A program made the position numbers and the translations under genes. From positions 1 to 64,000 of the forward strand of contig CP015028.1 in assembly GCA_011455275.1 (NCBI GenBank): a stretch of DNA of 64,000 nucleotides, in the 5' to 3' direction. The DNA is from Pasteurellaceae bacterium Orientalotternb1 (GTDB lineage Bacteria > Pseudomonadota > Gammaproteobacteria > Enterobacterales > Pasteurellaceae). Below are positions 17,976-28,950 of the stretch, piece after piece (within the stretch, counting starts at the first letter, position 1; each line of letters starts with the position of its first letter). The notes under the pieces were generated by a model, which searched no databases, was not told the DNA's origin, and was given only the letters and a program-made list of their open reading frames with translations.

Positions 17976-19492
17976 TTTTCGTCCTCGTGGGTGAACAACG
18001 CCTCAATAAATTCATCGGCATTGAATGGGCGTAAATCGTCAATTTTTTCACCCACACCGATATAGCGGATCGGAATATTGAACTGATCGGCAATCGCAAA
18101 AATCACCCCGCCCTTCGCCGTGCCGTCTAACTTGGTGAGCGTAATCCCTGTTAGCCCAACGGCTTCATGGAATAATTTCGCTTGGCTGATCGCATTTTGC
18201 CCCGTGCCTGCGTCTAAAGTGAGCATAATTTCGTGCGGGGCGGTTTCGTCATATTTTTTCATTACCCGCACGATTTTTTTCAGCTCGTCCATCAAATTAT
18301 TTTTGTTTTGCAAACGTCCTGCGGTGTCGGCGATCAACACATCGATCCCTTTTGCTGCTGCCGATTGCATCGCATCGAAAATCACCGATGCCGAATCCGA
18401 GCCCGTGGCTTGTGCCACCACAGGAATGTGGTTGCGTTCACCCCACACTTGTAGCTGTTCGACCGCCGCCGCACGGAAAGTATCGCCCGCTGCTAACATC
18501 ACTGATTTGCCTTCCGCTTGGAATTTGCGTGCCAATTTACCGATAGTCGTGGTTTTACCCACACCATTCACGCCGACCATTAAAATCACATACGGTTTTT
18601 TATCACTTAACTCCAATGGCTTCGCCACCGGTTTTAGCACGTCGGCTAATTCCACTTTGAGTTGTTGATAGAGCAATTCCGCATCTCGCAGCTGCTGTTT
18701 GCTGGCGTGTTGGATGAGATTGTTGATGATTTTAGTGGTGGTTGGCATACCTAAATCCGCCACAAGTAGCTGTTCTTCTAGCTCTTCGAACAGATCATCA
18801 TCAATTTTTTTACCACGGAAAAAGTTGCGGAATCCCGAACCGATGTTCTGTTTAGTTTTGATTAACCCGTTGATTAAACGGCTAAAAAAGCCGCCTTCGC
18901 TCACAGGCTTTTCTTGATAGTGAACTTGTGGTTCAACTGTATTCTCATTTAGTTCTTCAACCAGTTCTTGTTCAATGGTTTCAGCAGGATCGACCACGTG
19001 ATTTGTAATTTCTTCCACGGATTCGACCGCTTGTTCCACCGCCTCTTCAACATCAATTTCCGCTTGCTGGATTTCTTCCACCACATTTTGCGTCATCGCT
19101 TTGGCAGGATCCGCAACGTGAACTGCGATTTCTTCCACGGATTCGACCGCTTGTTCCACTGCATCTTCAACTGCGTCTTCAATTTGTTCGACTTTTTCTT
19201 CCACTTGCTCAGCAAATTGTTCAAGTTTTTCTTCGGCTTGCTCAATTACCTCTTCAACCCGCTCTTTGAGCTGTTCTGCTTTATCTTCCAGCGTATCAAT
19301 CACCGCCTCAACTTTCTCTTCGAGAGAATCAGCCGACGCTTTTGGCTCACAAGCGGTCACTTTTTCCGAATTTTTTGCAAAATTTTCTTCGGAACTGACC
19401 GCTTGCGATTCCTCTTTCTTCGCTTCAGGCTCATCTTTTTTACCAAAACCTAACCACGACCAAAACCCTTTTTTCTTTTTCTCGTCTGCCAT
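17972..19492 (-). CDS. ftsY: signal recognition particle receptor FtsY
   Basis: A 506-residue SRP receptor GTPase. I place the start at 19492 (MADEKKKKG), where GGGAGA stands eight bases upstream; a longer frame to 19522 has no such site. A basic and Trp-containing N-terminal targeting helix is followed by a long acidic A domain, then the NG domain with GVNGVGKTTT (G1), DTAGR (G3) and TKLD (G4). It guides ribosome-nascent chain complexes to SecYEG. The A domain contains a 40-residue tandem duplication and four uptake-sequence cores read as AVEQAVES or VTAC, so it has grown in a USS-rich way. First gene of the ftsYEX operon. Confidence 0.95.
   Translation of the reverse strand: MADEKKKKGFWSWLGFGKKDEPEAKKEESQAVSSEENFAKNSEKVTACEPKASADSLEEKVEAVIDTLEDKAEQLKERVEEVIEQAEEKLEQFAEQVEEKVEQIEDAVEDAVEQAVESVEEIAVHVADPAKAMTQNVVEEIQQAEIDVEEAVEQAVESVEEITNHVVDPAETIEQELVEELNENTVEPQVHYQEKPVSEGGFFSRLINGLIKTKQNIGSGFRNFFRGKKIDDDLFEELEEQLLVADLGMPTTTKIINNLIQHASKQQLRDAELLYQQLKVELADVLKPVAKPLELSDKKPYVILMVGVNGVGKTTTIGKLARKFQAEGKSVMLAAGDTFRAAAVEQLQVWGERNHIPVVAQATGSDSASVIFDAMQSAAAKGIDVLIADTAGRLQNKNNLMDELKKIVRVMKKYDETAPHEIMLTLDAGTGQNAISQAKLFHEAVGLTGITLTKLDGTAKGGVIFAIADQFNIPIRYIGVGEKIDDLRPFNADEFIEALFTHEDEK
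18981..19220 (-). repeat. 120-bp tandem duplication inside ftsY acidic domain
   Basis: Two diverged 120-bp units about 18981-19100 and 19101-19220, each coding a 40-residue unit that starts V-E-[DE]-AVEQAVESVEEI and contains V-x-DPA. The near-identical core TCTTCCACGGATTCGACCGC recurs at an exact 120-bp offset and includes an uptake core. Confidence 0.8.
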
Positions 19493-19533
19493 TTTTGCAC
19501 TCTCCCAAATTAAAAAATCCATTTTTGTCGAAA

Positions 19534-19558
19534 ATAGACTAAACTTGTTCTAGTCTAT
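19534..19558. promoter_or_regulatory. inverted repeat in the ftsY/rsmD divergent promoter region
   Basis: ATAGACTA (19534-19541) and TAGTCTAT (19551-19558) form a perfect 8-bp dyad with a 9-base spacer in the 96-bp region between ftsY and rsmD. It could be an operator or a short hairpin; no known regulator consensus is recognised. Confidence 0.4.
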
Positions 19559-19588
19559 CATTTTTAACAAATTTTTTTGCTATAACGT

Positions 19589-20179
19589 ATGAAAAAAAAT
19601 CGAAATTTCGTGCAATCACAACCGATGGGTGAAGTGCGGGTCATTGCAGGTTTGTGGCGGGGGCGAAAGTTGCCTGTGCTGAATGCCGATGGCTTACGCC
19701 CAACCACCGACCGAGTGAAAGAAACGCTGTTTAACTGGTTGATGATGGACGTGCCGAACGCACGTTGTCTAGATTGTTTTGCGGGCAGTGGCTCACTTGG
19801 CATTGAAGCCCTTTCCCGCCAAGCACAAGCGGTCACTTTCTTAGAAAAATTTGCCAATGCGGCCAATCAGCTCAAAAAGAATTTAACCAACCTAAAAACA
19901 GATAAAGGCACCGTCCATCACACCGACAGCTTACAATTTCTGGCACAGAAAAACAGCGGCGAACCTTTTGATATTGTGTTTGTTGATCCCCCGTTTCACC
20001 ATAATTTCGTCCCGCAAGTACTGCCTCACCTCGCCCAAAATGGCTGGCTGGCGAGCAACGCTTTAATTTATGTTGAAACCGAAAAAAATCACCCGCCCCT
20101 TGAACTCCCTGAACCATGGCAAGTGATTAAAGAAAAAGCGGCAGGAATGGTGGTAAGCAGGTTGATAAAAGTTGGTTGA
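19589..20179 (+). CDS. rsmD: 16S rRNA (guanine966-N2)-methyltransferase RsmD
   Basis: A 196-residue Rossmann methyltransferase: VRVIAGLWRGRKLPV at the start, RPTTDRVKETLFNWL, SAM loop LDCFAGSGSLGIEALSR, and catalytic DPPF in DIVFVDPPFHHN. It methylates the 2-amino group of G966 in the small-subunit rRNA late in assembly. It is divergent from ftsY, as in many gammaproteobacteria. A TATAAC box ends only three bases before the ATG, so the transcript may be nearly leaderless; a second in-frame ATG at 19625 is possible but less consistent with homologues. Confidence 0.93.
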   Translation: MKKNRNFVQSQPMGEVRVIAGLWRGRKLPVLNADGLRPTTDRVKETLFNWLMMDVPNARCLDCFAGSGSLGIEALSRQAQAVTFLEKFANAANQLKKNLTNLKTDKGTVHHTDSLQFLAQKNSGEPFDIVFVDPPFHHNFVPQVLPHLAQNGWLASNALIYVETEKNHPPLELPEPWQVIKEKAAGMVVSRLIKVG

Positions 20180-20185
20180 AGATAA

Positions 20186-20207
20186 AAATGTGATCTCATT
20201 CAAATTT
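20186..20207 (+). promoter_or_regulatory. CRP binding site upstream of nagB
   Basis: AAATGTGATCT followed by CATTCAAATTT matches 18 of 22 positions of the CRP consensus (left half perfect). Its centre lies about 60 bases upstream of the start point predicted from the TATAAT at 20245-20250, the class I activation spacing. Confidence 0.7.
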
Positions 20208-20220
20208 TAGGCAAATTTCA

Positions 20221-20250
20221 TTACAAATGAAGTAAATTTTCTCTTATAAT
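20221..20250 (+). promoter_or_regulatory. nagBA promoter
   Basis: A perfect -10 TATAAT (20245-20250) with a weak -35-like TTACAA (20221-20226), as expected for a CRP-activated promoter. Confidence 0.6.
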
Positions 20251-20303
20251 CCCAAAATTGAAGTTTTATTCCAAAAAAGCCATTTTATATCATAGGAGAG
20301 TAT

Positions 20304-21098
20304 ATGCGTTTAGTTCCTTTAGATTGTGCAGATCAAGTCAGTCGCTGGGCTGCTCGTTATATTGCAGATAAAATCAATGCGTTCCAGCCAACTACAGACA
20401 AGCCGTTTGTGTTGGGCTTGCCAACGGGTAGTACGCCACAAAAAACCTATAAAGAATTGATTAAACTTTACCAAGCAGGTGAAGTGAGTTTCAAAAATGT
20501 CGTGACCTTCAATATGGATGAATACGTTGGCTTGCCAGCCGATCACCCAGAAAGTTATCACACCTTTATGCACGAAAATTTCTTTAATCATATTGATATT
20601 CCTGCGGAAAATATCAATTTGCTTGACGGTATGGCAGAAGATGTCGATGCGGAATGCGAACGTTACGAAGCAAAAATGAAATCCTACGGCAAAGTACATC
20701 TCTTTATGGGCGGCGTGGGTGTAGATGGTCATATTGCATTCAACGAACCCGCATCATCACTCAGCTCTCGTACTCGTATCAAAACCCTAACGGAAGATAC
20801 GCTTATCGCAAATTCACGTTTCTTCAATCACGATGTAAACCAAGTGCCAAAATTTGCGTTAACCGTGGGCGTCGGTACTTTATTAGATGCTGAAGAAGTG
20901 TTGATTTTAGTAACAGGTCACAACAAAGCCTTGGCATTGCAAGCCTGTGTGGAAGGTCCTGTAAACCATTTGTGGACAATCAGTGCATTGCAACTGCATC
21001 GTCGTGCAGTGGTGGTGTGTGATGAACCTGCAACACAAGAATTAAAAGTGAAAACCGTTAAATATTTCAAACAGTTAGAACAAAATGTGGCTCGCTAA
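20304..21098 (+). CDS. nagB: glucosamine-6-phosphate deaminase NagB
   Basis: A 264-residue enzyme converting glucosamine-6-phosphate to fructose-6-phosphate and ammonia. Visible: [13 protein letters not shown] phosphate loop, FNMDEYVGL with the catalytic Asp, and [11 protein letters not shown]. It feeds amino-sugar and sialic-acid catabolism into glycolysis. AGGAG precedes the ATG; nagA follows after 15 bases. The promoter carries a strong CRP site, so induction under low glucose is expected. Confidence 0.96.
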   Translation: MRLVPLDCADQVSRWAARYIADKINAFQPTTDKPFVLGLPTGSTPQKTYKELIKLYQAGEVSFKNVVTFNMDEYVGLPADHPESYHTFMHENFFNHIDIPAENINLLDGMAEDVDAECERYEAKMKSYGKVHLFMGGVGVDGHIAFNEPASSLSSRTRIKTLTEDTLIANSRFFNHDVNQVPKFALTVGVGTLLDAEEVLILVTGHNKALALQACVEGPVNHLWTISALQLHRRAVVVCDEPATQELKVKTVKYFKQLEQNVAR

Positions 21099-21113
21099 CT
21101 CATAGGAGGAAAA

Positions 21114-22256
21114 ATGAATCACTATGCCTTAACTAACGCCGTGATCTACACGGGTGAAAAGGTGCTATATCAACACGCCGTGATTGTCAAAGACGATCGC
21201 ATTGATGCTGTGCTACATCAAAATAAGGTACCAACCGATCTGCCCCAAATCGATCTCAACGGAGCGAATTTATCCGCTGGTTTTATCGATCTTCAACTCA
21301 ACGGCTGCGGCGGGGTCATGTTTAACGAAGAAACCACCGTTCGCACCCTTGAAATTATGCAAGAAACGAACTTGAAATCGGGTACGACAAGCTATTTACC
21401 GACCTTCATTACATCATCAGACGAAGGAATGAAAGAAGCAGTTAAAGTGATGCGTGATTATTTGGCGAAATACAAAAATCAAGCATTAGGCTTGCATTTA
21501 GAAGGTCCGTATCTGAGCGTGGCAAAAAAAGGGGTACACCGTCCTGATTTCATTCGTGAAGCAAGCGGTGAGATGATCGACTTTCTTTGCAAAAATGGCG
21601 ATGTGATCACCAAACTCACCTTAGCCGCTGAAAACCCAACGGCAGACCATATTGCGAAATTTGTCGATGCAGGCATTATCGTTTCTGTGGGACACTCAAA
21701 TGCGACTTACCAACAAACCAAAGAACGCATCTCCCAAGGCATCGGCTTTGCCACTCACTTACACAACGCAATGTCGCCAGTTAGCTCAGGGCGTGATGGT
21801 GGCGTGGTCGGTGCAGTGTTAGACAGCGACATCTACGCAGGCATTATCGTGGACGGCTACCATGTCGATTGGGGCAACGTCCGCATCGCCAAAAAAGCCA
21901 AAGGCGATAAATTAGTGATCGTCACTGACGCCGTTGCACCAGCGGGAACGGATATGGAATACTTCATTTTCGTGGGCAAAAAAGTAACCGTGAAAGACGG
22001 GCGTTGTGTCGATGAATTTGGCAGCCTTGGCGGTGCGGCGATTACGATGATCGAATCGATCCGCAATATGACCCAACACACCGATCTTTCTCTCGCCGAA
22101 ATCCTACGGATGTGTACCCTTTACCCAGCTCGTGCGATCCATGTTGAAGATCAACTCGGATCCATTGAAGCAGGCAAAATTGCCAACCTTGCTGCGTTCG
22201 ACAATCAATTCAATGTACTCGGTACCGCAGTGAACGGGGAATGGAAAGCAAACTAA
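21114..22256 (+). CDS. nagA: N-acetylglucosamine-6-phosphate deacetylase NagA
   Basis: A 380-residue amidohydrolase that removes acetate from GlcNAc-6-phosphate, giving the substrate of NagB. Metal and catalytic motifs are visible: [24 protein letters not shown], and the catalytic Asp in [16 protein letters not shown] precedes the ATG. Second gene of a two-gene nagBA operon that ends at a USS-dyad terminator. Confidence 0.96.
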   Translation: MNHYALTNAVIYTGEKVLYQHAVIVKDDRIDAVLHQNKVPTDLPQIDLNGANLSAGFIDLQLNGCGGVMFNEETTVRTLEIMQETNLKSGTTSYLPTFITSSDEGMKEAVKVMRDYLAKYKNQALGLHLEGPYLSVAKKGVHRPDFIREASGEMIDFLCKNGDVITKLTLAAENPTADHIAKFVDAGIIVSVGHSNATYQQTKERISQGIGFATHLHNAMSPVSSGRDGGVVGAVLDSDIYAGIIVDGYHVDWGNVRIAKKAKGDKLVIVTDAVAPAGTDMEYFIFVGKKVTVKDGRCVDEFGSLGGAAITMIESIRNMTQHTDLSLAEILRMCTLYPARAIHVEDQLGSIEAGKIANLAAFDNQFNVLGTAVNGEWKAN

Positions 22257-22292
22257 AAAGCGAATGCCATTTGCAAAATTGTTATCGGAAGT

Positions 22293-22327
22293 GACCGCTT
22301 GTAAGCTATTACAAGCGGTCTATTTTT
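22293..22327 (+). terminator. uptake-sequence dyad terminator after nagA
   Basis: GACCGCTTGTAA (22293-22304) and TTACAAGCGGTC (22309-22320) form a perfect 12-bp stem with a GCTA loop followed by TATTTTT. Both arms are uptake-sequence cores. Confidence 0.85.
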
Positions 22328-22367
22328 CAGATTTTTTTACAATTTAGAAAATTTATGCAAATCCTGC

Positions 22368-22396
22368 TTGCTCTTAATATTGTTTTTGCGTAAAAT
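22368..22396 (+). promoter_or_regulatory. rplU-rpmA promoter
   Basis: TTGCTC (22368-22373) and TAAAAT (22391-22396) are spaced by 17 bases, 71 bases before the rplU start. Confidence 0.6.
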
Positions 22397-22423
22397 CGCA
22401 CACCTATTTTATATGAATTTGAG

Positions 22424-22450
22424 AGTGCCAAACGCAGAGCGAAAGGCACT
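22424..22450 (+). other. hairpin in the rplU leader
   Basis: AGTGCC (22424-22429) and GGCACT (22445-22450) can close a 15-base loop in the 5' leader, ending 16 bases before the rplU ATG. It could be the ribosomal-protein leader through which L21 controls its own operon; this is inferred from position only. Confidence 0.35.
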
Positions 22451-22466
22451 ATTTAGCGGAGTAAAT

Positions 22467-22778
22467 ATGTACGCAGTTTTCCAAAGTGGCGGCAAACAAC
22501 ACCGAGTAAGCGAAGGTCAAGTTGTTCGTTTAGAGAAACTTGAAGTTGCAACTGGTGAAAAAGTTGAGTTCGACTCAGTGTTAATGGTCGTTAATGGTGA
22601 AGATGTTAAAATCGGTACCCCAGTCGTTGCTGGTGGTAAAGTAGTAGCGGAAGTAGTTTCACACGGTCGTGGCGAGAAAGTTAAAATCGTTAAATTCCGT
22701 CGTCGTAAACACAGCCGTAAGCAACAAGGTCATCGTCAGTGGTTCACAGAAGTGAAAATCACTGGGATTCAAGCATAA
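22467..22778 (+). CDS. rplU: 50S ribosomal protein L21
   Basis: A 103-residue protein with the typical start [14 protein letters not shown] and the C-terminal [19 protein letters not shown] rRNA-binding region. Start chosen at 22467 from the conserved N-terminus and GCGGAG upstream; an in-frame extension to 22368 is not coding. Binds 23S rRNA in the large subunit. Operon with rpmA 20 bases downstream. Confidence 0.97.
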   Translation: MYAVFQSGGKQHRVSEGQVVRLEKLEVATGEKVEFDSVLMVVNGEDVKIGTPVVAGGKVVAEVVSHGRGEKVKIVKFRRRKHSRKQQGHRQWFTEVKITGIQA

Positions 22779-22798
22779 TTTCAGAGGAGATCAAGTAG

Positions 22799-23056
22799 AT
22801 GGCAACTAAAAAAGCTGGTGGTTCAACTCGTAACGGTCGTGATTCTGAAGCTAAACGCCTTGGTGTTAAACGTTTCGGTGGCGAGTCTGTTTTAGCAGGT
22901 AGCATTATCGTTCGTCAACGTGGTACTAAATTCCATGCTGGTAACAATGTTGGTATGGGTAAAGACCACACTTTATTCGCAACTGCTGATGGTAAAGTTA
23001 AATTTGAAGTGAAAGGCGAAAAAAGCCGTAAATACGTTAGCATCATCGCTGACTAA
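22799..23056 (+). CDS. rpmA: 50S ribosomal protein L27
   Basis: An 85-residue protein, [20 protein letters not shown] at the start, whose N-terminal tail reaches the peptidyl-transferase centre. No N-terminal cleavage extension of the Firmicutes type. Follows rplU; AGAGGAGA is the binding site. Confidence 0.98.
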   Translation: MATKKAGGSTRNGRDSEAKRLGVKRFGGESVLAGSIIVRQRGTKFHAGNNVGMGKDHTLFATADGKVKFEVKGEKSRKYVSIIAD

Positions 23057-23078
23057 TCTTCAGATCAACGCATTAAAT

Positions 23079-23104
23079 ACCCCGCCTCTTTGCGGGGTTT
23101 TTTG
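23079..23104 (+). terminator. rplU-rpmA terminator
   Basis: ACCCCGC (23079-23085) pairs with GCGGGGT (23092-23098) around CTCTTT, followed by a T6 run. Confidence 0.9.
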
Positions 23105-23127
23105 TATTTCATCGAAAGGCTCATCCA

Positions 23128-24063
23128 ATGCAACCGAAATCTGCTCTATTAGGTTTTTCCTTAGCACTCACTGCCGCAATAATGTGGAGCATTTTACCTA
23201 TCGCTCTGCAACCCGTACTTACTGCGATGAATGCCCAAACCATTGTGTGGCTACGGTTTGTGGTGGCTGCCGTTGGGGTTTTTATTCTGCTGGCGATCAG
23301 CAAAAAATTACCCAAACTCCGTTCTCTCACTTGGCGACATCTGAAATTTGTCGTCATCGGAGCCATCGGGTTAGCCGCCAATTTTTACCTGTTTAACCTT
23401 TCATTGAACTACATTTCTGCCACGGTCAGTCAAGTATTAAGCCCACTGTCATCGTTTTCGATGCTACTTAGCGGCATTGTGTTATTTAAAGAGCGGTTAG
23501 GCATCCACCAAAAGCTCGGCTTGTTGCTACTGCTTATTGGTTTACCGCTCTTTTTCAACGATCGTTTTACTGATTTCGCTGAAATGAACCGCTTTTCTCT
23601 CGGTGTTTTTCTTGGCGTAAGTGCTAGTTTACTGTGGGTCGGCTACGGTATCGCCCAAAAAATGCTATTAGAGCGGTTCAACTCGCAACAAATTTTGCTT
23701 TTTATCTACTGCGGATGCGGTCTTGTGTTTAGTCCTTTTGCAGAACTTTCGCAAGTGGATAATCTTAATGGCTTTACCTTAGCGTGCCTGATTTTTTGCT
23801 GCTTGAACACCATTATTGCCTACGGCTGCTATGGGGAAGCGTTAAATCGTTGGGAAGTGTCGAAAGTCAGTATGATTATGCCGCAAATCCCGATTTTAAC
23901 GCTGATTTTCAGCCAGTTGGCCCATTGGATTGCCCCCGCCCATTTTCCTGCTACAAATCTTAATTTGTTGAGTTATATCGGGGCGATCATCGTGGTACTT
24001 GGAGCCTTATCCGCAGCAGCTGGGCATAAAATTTTCTATCGGCGACAACTGCGGAGCAAATAG
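23128..24063 (+). CDS. EamA family (DMT) transporter, first copy
   Basis: A 311-residue inner-membrane protein with ten predicted helices in two five-helix EamA repeats; each repeat has the conserved internal pattern (SQVLSPLSSFSMLLSGIVLFKE in the first half). Members export small metabolites such as amino acids or nucleosides; the substrate is unknown. The stop shares a base with the start of the next gene, a paralogue. Confidence 0.85.
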   Translation: MQPKSALLGFSLALTAAIMWSILPIALQPVLTAMNAQTIVWLRFVVAAVGVFILLAISKKLPKLRSLTWRHLKFVVIGAIGLAANFYLFNLSLNYISATVSQVLSPLSSFSMLLSGIVLFKERLGIHQKLGLLLLLIGLPLFFNDRFTDFAEMNRFSLGVFLGVSASLLWVGYGIAQKMLLERFNSQQILLFIYCGCGLVFSPFAELSQVDNLNGFTLACLIFCCLNTIIAYGCYGEALNRWEVSKVSMIMPQIPILTLIFSQLAHWIAPAHFPATNLNLLSYIGAIIVVLGALSAAAGHKIFYRRQLRSK

Positions 24064-24974
24064 TGGAACGTAATGCACCGCTTGGTTTTAGCCTTGCTTT
24101 ACTCGCAACTGCCACTTGGGGATTTCTGCCCATTGCCGCCAAAGCGGTCTTGGAGATAATGGAACCCACCACATTTGTGTGGTTTCGTTTCGCCTTTGCG
24201 GGTGTCGGACTTGTCACCTTTCTGGCATTTGCAAAAAAATTGCCTGATCTGACCGCTTGTAAGAGCAGCGGGAAACATATTCTGCTCGGTGTTTTTGGTT
24301 TAACGGCTTATTTTGTTGGCTCAAGCTATGCACTAACCCTTATTGAAGCAACCACAAGTCAAGTGTTATGGCAACTTTCGCCTTTCACGATGATGATTTG
24401 CGGTGTGGTGATTTTTAAAGAAAAATTCGGTAAACATCAAAAAATCGGCTTAGCATTGCTGATTATTGGATTGGTCGCCTTTTTCAACGACCGTTTTAAC
24501 GCCCTTTTCCAATTGAACGCCTACGGTATGGGCGTAGTGATCGGTGCAATTTCTTCAGTTATGTGGGTGAGCTACGGTGTGGCACAAAAGTTATTGCTCA
24601 CTAAATTTAGTTCCCAACAGATTTTGCTGTTAATCTATTTAGGCTGTAGCGTAGTGCTGCTGCCCTTGGCGGAGTTCAACCAGTTCAGTTTATTGAACGG
24701 CTGGGCAATTGCTGCGTTTATTTTTTGTTGCTTCAGCACCTTTATCAGCTACGGAGCTTACGCTGAAGCATTGAATTATTGGGACGCAACCAAAGTCAGT
24801 GTAGTGACGGTGCTGATCCCAATTTTTACGATGGCATTTCAAGCTATCGGACACCAAATTTTACCCGACTACATTCCGCCCCTAGCGATGAATACACTTA
24901 GCTATTGCGGGGCATTTATTGTGATTATTGGTACAATGCTCTCCACTCTAGGCGATAAATTGTGCAAAAAATAA
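24063..24974 (+). CDS. EamA family (DMT) transporter, second copy
   Basis: A 303-residue paralogue of the preceding protein, with colinear motifs (GFSLALLATATWGFLPIAAK, TSQVLWQLSPFTMMICGVVI, LNGWAIAAFIFCCFSTFISY). Starts at GTG 24063 overlapping the upstream TAG. The pair likely arose by tandem duplication and may form a heterodimer. An uptake-sequence core is read as LTAC in the loop after helix 2. Substrate unknown. Confidence 0.84.
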   Translation: MERNAPLGFSLALLATATWGFLPIAAKAVLEIMEPTTFVWFRFAFAGVGLVTFLAFAKKLPDLTACKSSGKHILLGVFGLTAYFVGSSYALTLIEATTSQVLWQLSPFTMMICGVVIFKEKFGKHQKIGLALLIIGLVAFFNDRFNALFQLNAYGMGVVIGAISSVMWVSYGVAQKLLLTKFSSQQILLLIYLGCSVVLLPLAEFNQFSLLNGWAIAAFIFCCFSTFISYGAYAEALNYWDATKVSVVTVLIPIFTMAFQAIGHQILPDYIPPLAMNTLSYCGAFIVIIGTMLSTLGDKLCKK

Positions 24975-26201
<1,227 letters not shown>

Positions 26202-26217
26202 CAACGCAAAGACAAGC

Positions 26218-26260
26218 GGTCTGATTGTGAAAAAATTTTACCAATCAGACCGTTTTTTTA
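26218..26260 (+). terminator. obgE terminator containing an uptake core
   Basis: CGGTCTGATTG (26218-26228) and CAATCAGACCG (26243-26253) form a perfect 11-bp stem followed by T7. The left arm lies in an ACAAGCGGTC uptake sequence. It sits between convergent obgE and trkA. Confidence 0.85.
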
Positions 26261-26261
26261 T

Positions 26262-27638
26262 TTAAAGGAAAAACGAGCTAATTTGGAATAATTTCTCGAT
26301 TTCACTGACGTGTTTTTTGTCATTTACTAGCAAAATCATGCGGTCATTTTCGCGGATTTCGGTCGATTTATGGGCAATAAGCACCTCGTGGTTGCGGACA
26401 ATTGCCCCGATGATCGCCCCTTGCGGTAACTTAATCTCTTTGACTTTTCGCCCCACCACTTTAGACGATTGATTATCGCCGTGGGCGATCACTTCAATTC
26501 CTTCCACCAAGCCTTGTTTAAACGACGCTACTTTCACTACATCGCCTTTGCGAACATGGCTAGAGAGTGCCGAAATAGTAGCTTGTTGTGGAGAAAGAGC
26601 AATATCGATCGTGCCGCCTTGAATAAGGTGCAAATACGCCATTCGCTGCACCAACACAATCGCTTTTTTCGCCCCCAAACGCTTGGCAAGCAAAGACGAC
26701 ATAATATTCGCTTCATCATCGCTAGTCAGAGCTAAAAACAGATCGACATTTTCGATATGCTCTTCAAACAATAGCTCTTGATCGGAGGCATCTCCGCACA
26801 AAATCAAAGTGTTAGACAACTTCTCGGCAAGTTTAGCCGCCTTGTCGGGATTTCGTTCAATCAGTTTGACACTGCATTTCTCTTCCAAACTTTTTGCCAA
26901 TGCCGTACCTACGTTTCCCCCGCCGACAATCATCACCCGTTTGTGCGGTTTTTCTAGCCGTTGCAGCTCCGCCATTACCGCTTTGATATGTTGCGTGGCA
27001 CAGATAAAGAAGACTTCATCGCCTGCTTCGATAATGGTTGAGCCTTGCGGCACAAAGGCTTTTTCTTGGCGGAAGATTGAAACGATACGGGTTTCAATAT
27101 GGGGAAGATGATCGGTCAATGCTGAAATCGGATAGCCCACCAAAGGGCCGCCGTAGTAGGCTTTAACGCTGACTAGGCTGACCAAGTCATCGGCGAAATG
27201 GGCAACTTGCAACGCCCCAGGGTAGTCAATCAGACGCAGAATTTCTTTCGTTACCAACAATTCAGGGGCGATGATATGGTCGATCGGTAGCACTTTGTTG
27301 TTAAACAACGCATCCCGCTCCCGTACATAATCGGGGTTGCGAATGCGGGCGATTTTGGTCGGAATGTTGAACAAGGTGTAGGCGATCTGGCAAGCGATCA
27401 TATTGCTTTCATCGCTGTTGGTGACGGCAACCAGCAAGTCCGCATCACTCGCCCCTGCTTCTCGCAAGCTACGAGGCGATGCTGCATTGCCTTTGATGAC
27501 CTGTAAATCGTGCTTGTCTTGCAGTTTGCCTAAACGGGCTTCATCGTCGTCAATAATGGTGATGTCATTGTCGTCATTGGCGAGGTTTTCCGCCAATGTC
27601 GCCCCCACTTGCCCTGCCCCTAAAATGATAATTTTCAT
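26262..27638 (-). CDS. trkA: Trk potassium transporter subunit TrkA
   Basis: A 458-residue peripheral membrane protein with two RCK units, each with an NAD-binding loop ([13 protein letters not shown] near the start, [14 protein letters not shown] near residue 230) and a TrkA-C domain. It gates the TrkH/TrkG potassium channel. Starts one base after the rsmB stop, as in E. coli (fmt-rsmB-trkA). Confidence 0.95.
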   Translation of the reverse strand: MKIIILGAGQVGATLAENLANDDNDITIIDDDEARLGKLQDKHDLQVIKGNAASPRSLREAGASDADLLVAVTNSDESNMIACQIAYTLFNIPTKIARIRNPDYVRERDALFNNKVLPIDHIIAPELLVTKEILRLIDYPGALQVAHFADDLVSLVSVKAYYGGPLVGYPISALTDHLPHIETRIVSIFRQEKAFVPQGSTIIEAGDEVFFICATQHIKAVMAELQRLEKPHKRVMIVGGGNVGTALAKSLEEKCSVKLIERNPDKAAKLAEKLSNTLILCGDASDQELLFEEHIENVDLFLALTSDDEANIMSSLLAKRLGAKKAIVLVQRMAYLHLIQGGTIDIALSPQQATISALSSHVRKGDVVKVASFKQGLVEGIEVIAHGDNQSSKVVGRKVKEIKLPQGAIIGAIVRNHEVLIAHKSTEIRENDRMILLVNDKKHVSEIEKLFQISSFFL

Positions 27639-27639
27639 C

Positions 27640-28950
27640 TCAACCTGCTTTTTTAATCAATTTCGCATAGAAAAAACCGTCGCCGCCGTTTTCGCTCGGC
27701 ACAAACTGTTTCATTGTGGCTCGTTCGCCGTTAAACGCCATTTCGACTAATTCTGCGTCTGCCGTTTGCTGAATAAAACGTTGAATTTGTTCGCCATTTT
27801 CTTCAGGCATTACCGAACAAGTCACATACAACAACACTCCATTGGGTTTAAGTCGTTGCCATAACGCCTTCAAAATTCGCCCTTGCAACGCCGCCAGTTC
27901 GGCAATGTCGCTCTCTTTACGTAGCCATTTAATATCAGGGTGACGGCGAATCACGCCCGTGGCAGAACAAGGGGCATCGAGCAGAATGCGATCGAACATC
28001 ACGCCGTCCGCCAGCCACTGTTCGGGCTGGCTGGCATCGCCACAAATCACCTCTGCCGTTTGCCCAAGGCGAGTCAGATTCTCTTTCACCCGTTGCAGAC
28101 GGCTGTTTTCGATATCTAACGCCACCACTTTCGCTTTAGGTGCTCGCTCTAAAATGTGGGTGGTTTTGCCCCCTGGAGCAGCACAGGCATCTAAAATCAG
28201 TTCGCCATTTTGAGCTTCAAGCAGCAAGGCTGACCACTGTGCGTGAGCATCTTGCACCGTCGCCCCGCCATTTGCAAAATTCGGTAAGGAACTGACCGCT
28301 TGTGGCGAGTTCAACCGCAAGGCACAAGGCGGTGCGGTCAGGCAAAGTTCGGTTGAAACCCTTTCGCCAAGGGCAGCCGCATAATCCGCTACGCTAGAAT
28401 GGGTAGGATTGACCCGAATCCACATCGGTGGACGCTGATTGTTCGCCTCAACAATTTCCCGCCAATTTGGACTTGCGGTCATCGGATAGGCTTTTTTCAG
28501 CTTGTTCACCAACCAATCGGGGTGTAGCGTATCCCAATTTTTATCGACTTTCGCCAAAATTGTCTCTTGCTCTCGCAAAAAACGGCGAAGCACGCCATTC
28601 GTTAAAGCTCGGAAACTATCCAATTTCAGCGATTTCGTGGCATGGACCACTTCATCAACGGCTGCAAAGGTAGGCACTCGCATATAAAGTAGCTGATACA
28701 GCCCAACAAGCAACAGACAATGCACCAAACGAGTTTTGCCTTTCAGCGGTTTCTCGACTAATTGTGCGATGATTTTTTCCAAACGTGGCAAAACTCGGCA
28801 GATACCAAAAGCCATTTCTTGCACAAGCGGTAAGTCTTTGCTTTCCACTTGAGACGTGTATTCAGGAATTAACGCAGAGAGCGATTTGCCTTCATCCAGC
28901 ACTTGTAAAATCATTTGTGCCGCCACGGCACGAGGGGGGTATTTTTTCAC
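27640..28950 (-). CDS. rsmB: 16S rRNA (cytosine967-C5)-methyltransferase RsmB
   Basis: A 436-residue enzyme: an N-terminal NusB-like RNA-binding domain (1-140), then the methyltransferase with SAM loop [13 protein letters not shown], motif [16 protein letters not shown] and catalytic-cysteine motif [13 protein letters not shown] full uptake sequence is read in frame near residue 220 ([15 protein letters not shown]). It overlaps fmt by four bases. Confidence 0.95.
   Translation of the reverse strand: MKKYPPRAVAAQMILQVLDEGKSLSALIPEYTSQVESKDLPLVQEMAFGICRVLPRLEKIIAQLVEKPLKGKTRLVHCLLLVGLYQLLYMRVPTFAAVDEVVHATKSLKLDSFRALTNGVLRRFLREQETILAKVDKNWDTLHPDWLVNKLKKAYPMTASPNWREIVEANNQRPPMWIRVNPTHSSVADYAAALGERVSTELCLTAPPCALRLNSPQAVSSLPNFANGGATVQDAHAQWSALLLEAQNGELILDACAAPGGKTTHILERAPKAKVVALDIENSRLQRVKENLTRLGQTAEVICGDASQPEQWLADGVMFDRILLDAPCSATGVIRRHPDIKWLRKESDIAELAALQGRILKALWQRLKPNGVLLYVTCSVMPEENGEQIQRFIQQTADAELVEMAFNGERATMKQFVPSENGGDGFFYAKLIKKAG

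Noticed and set aside
18120..19453. Open frames antisense to ftsY, including a Phe/Asn-rich 161-codon one
   Set aside because: Shadows of the acidic Glu/Ala domain and NG domain.
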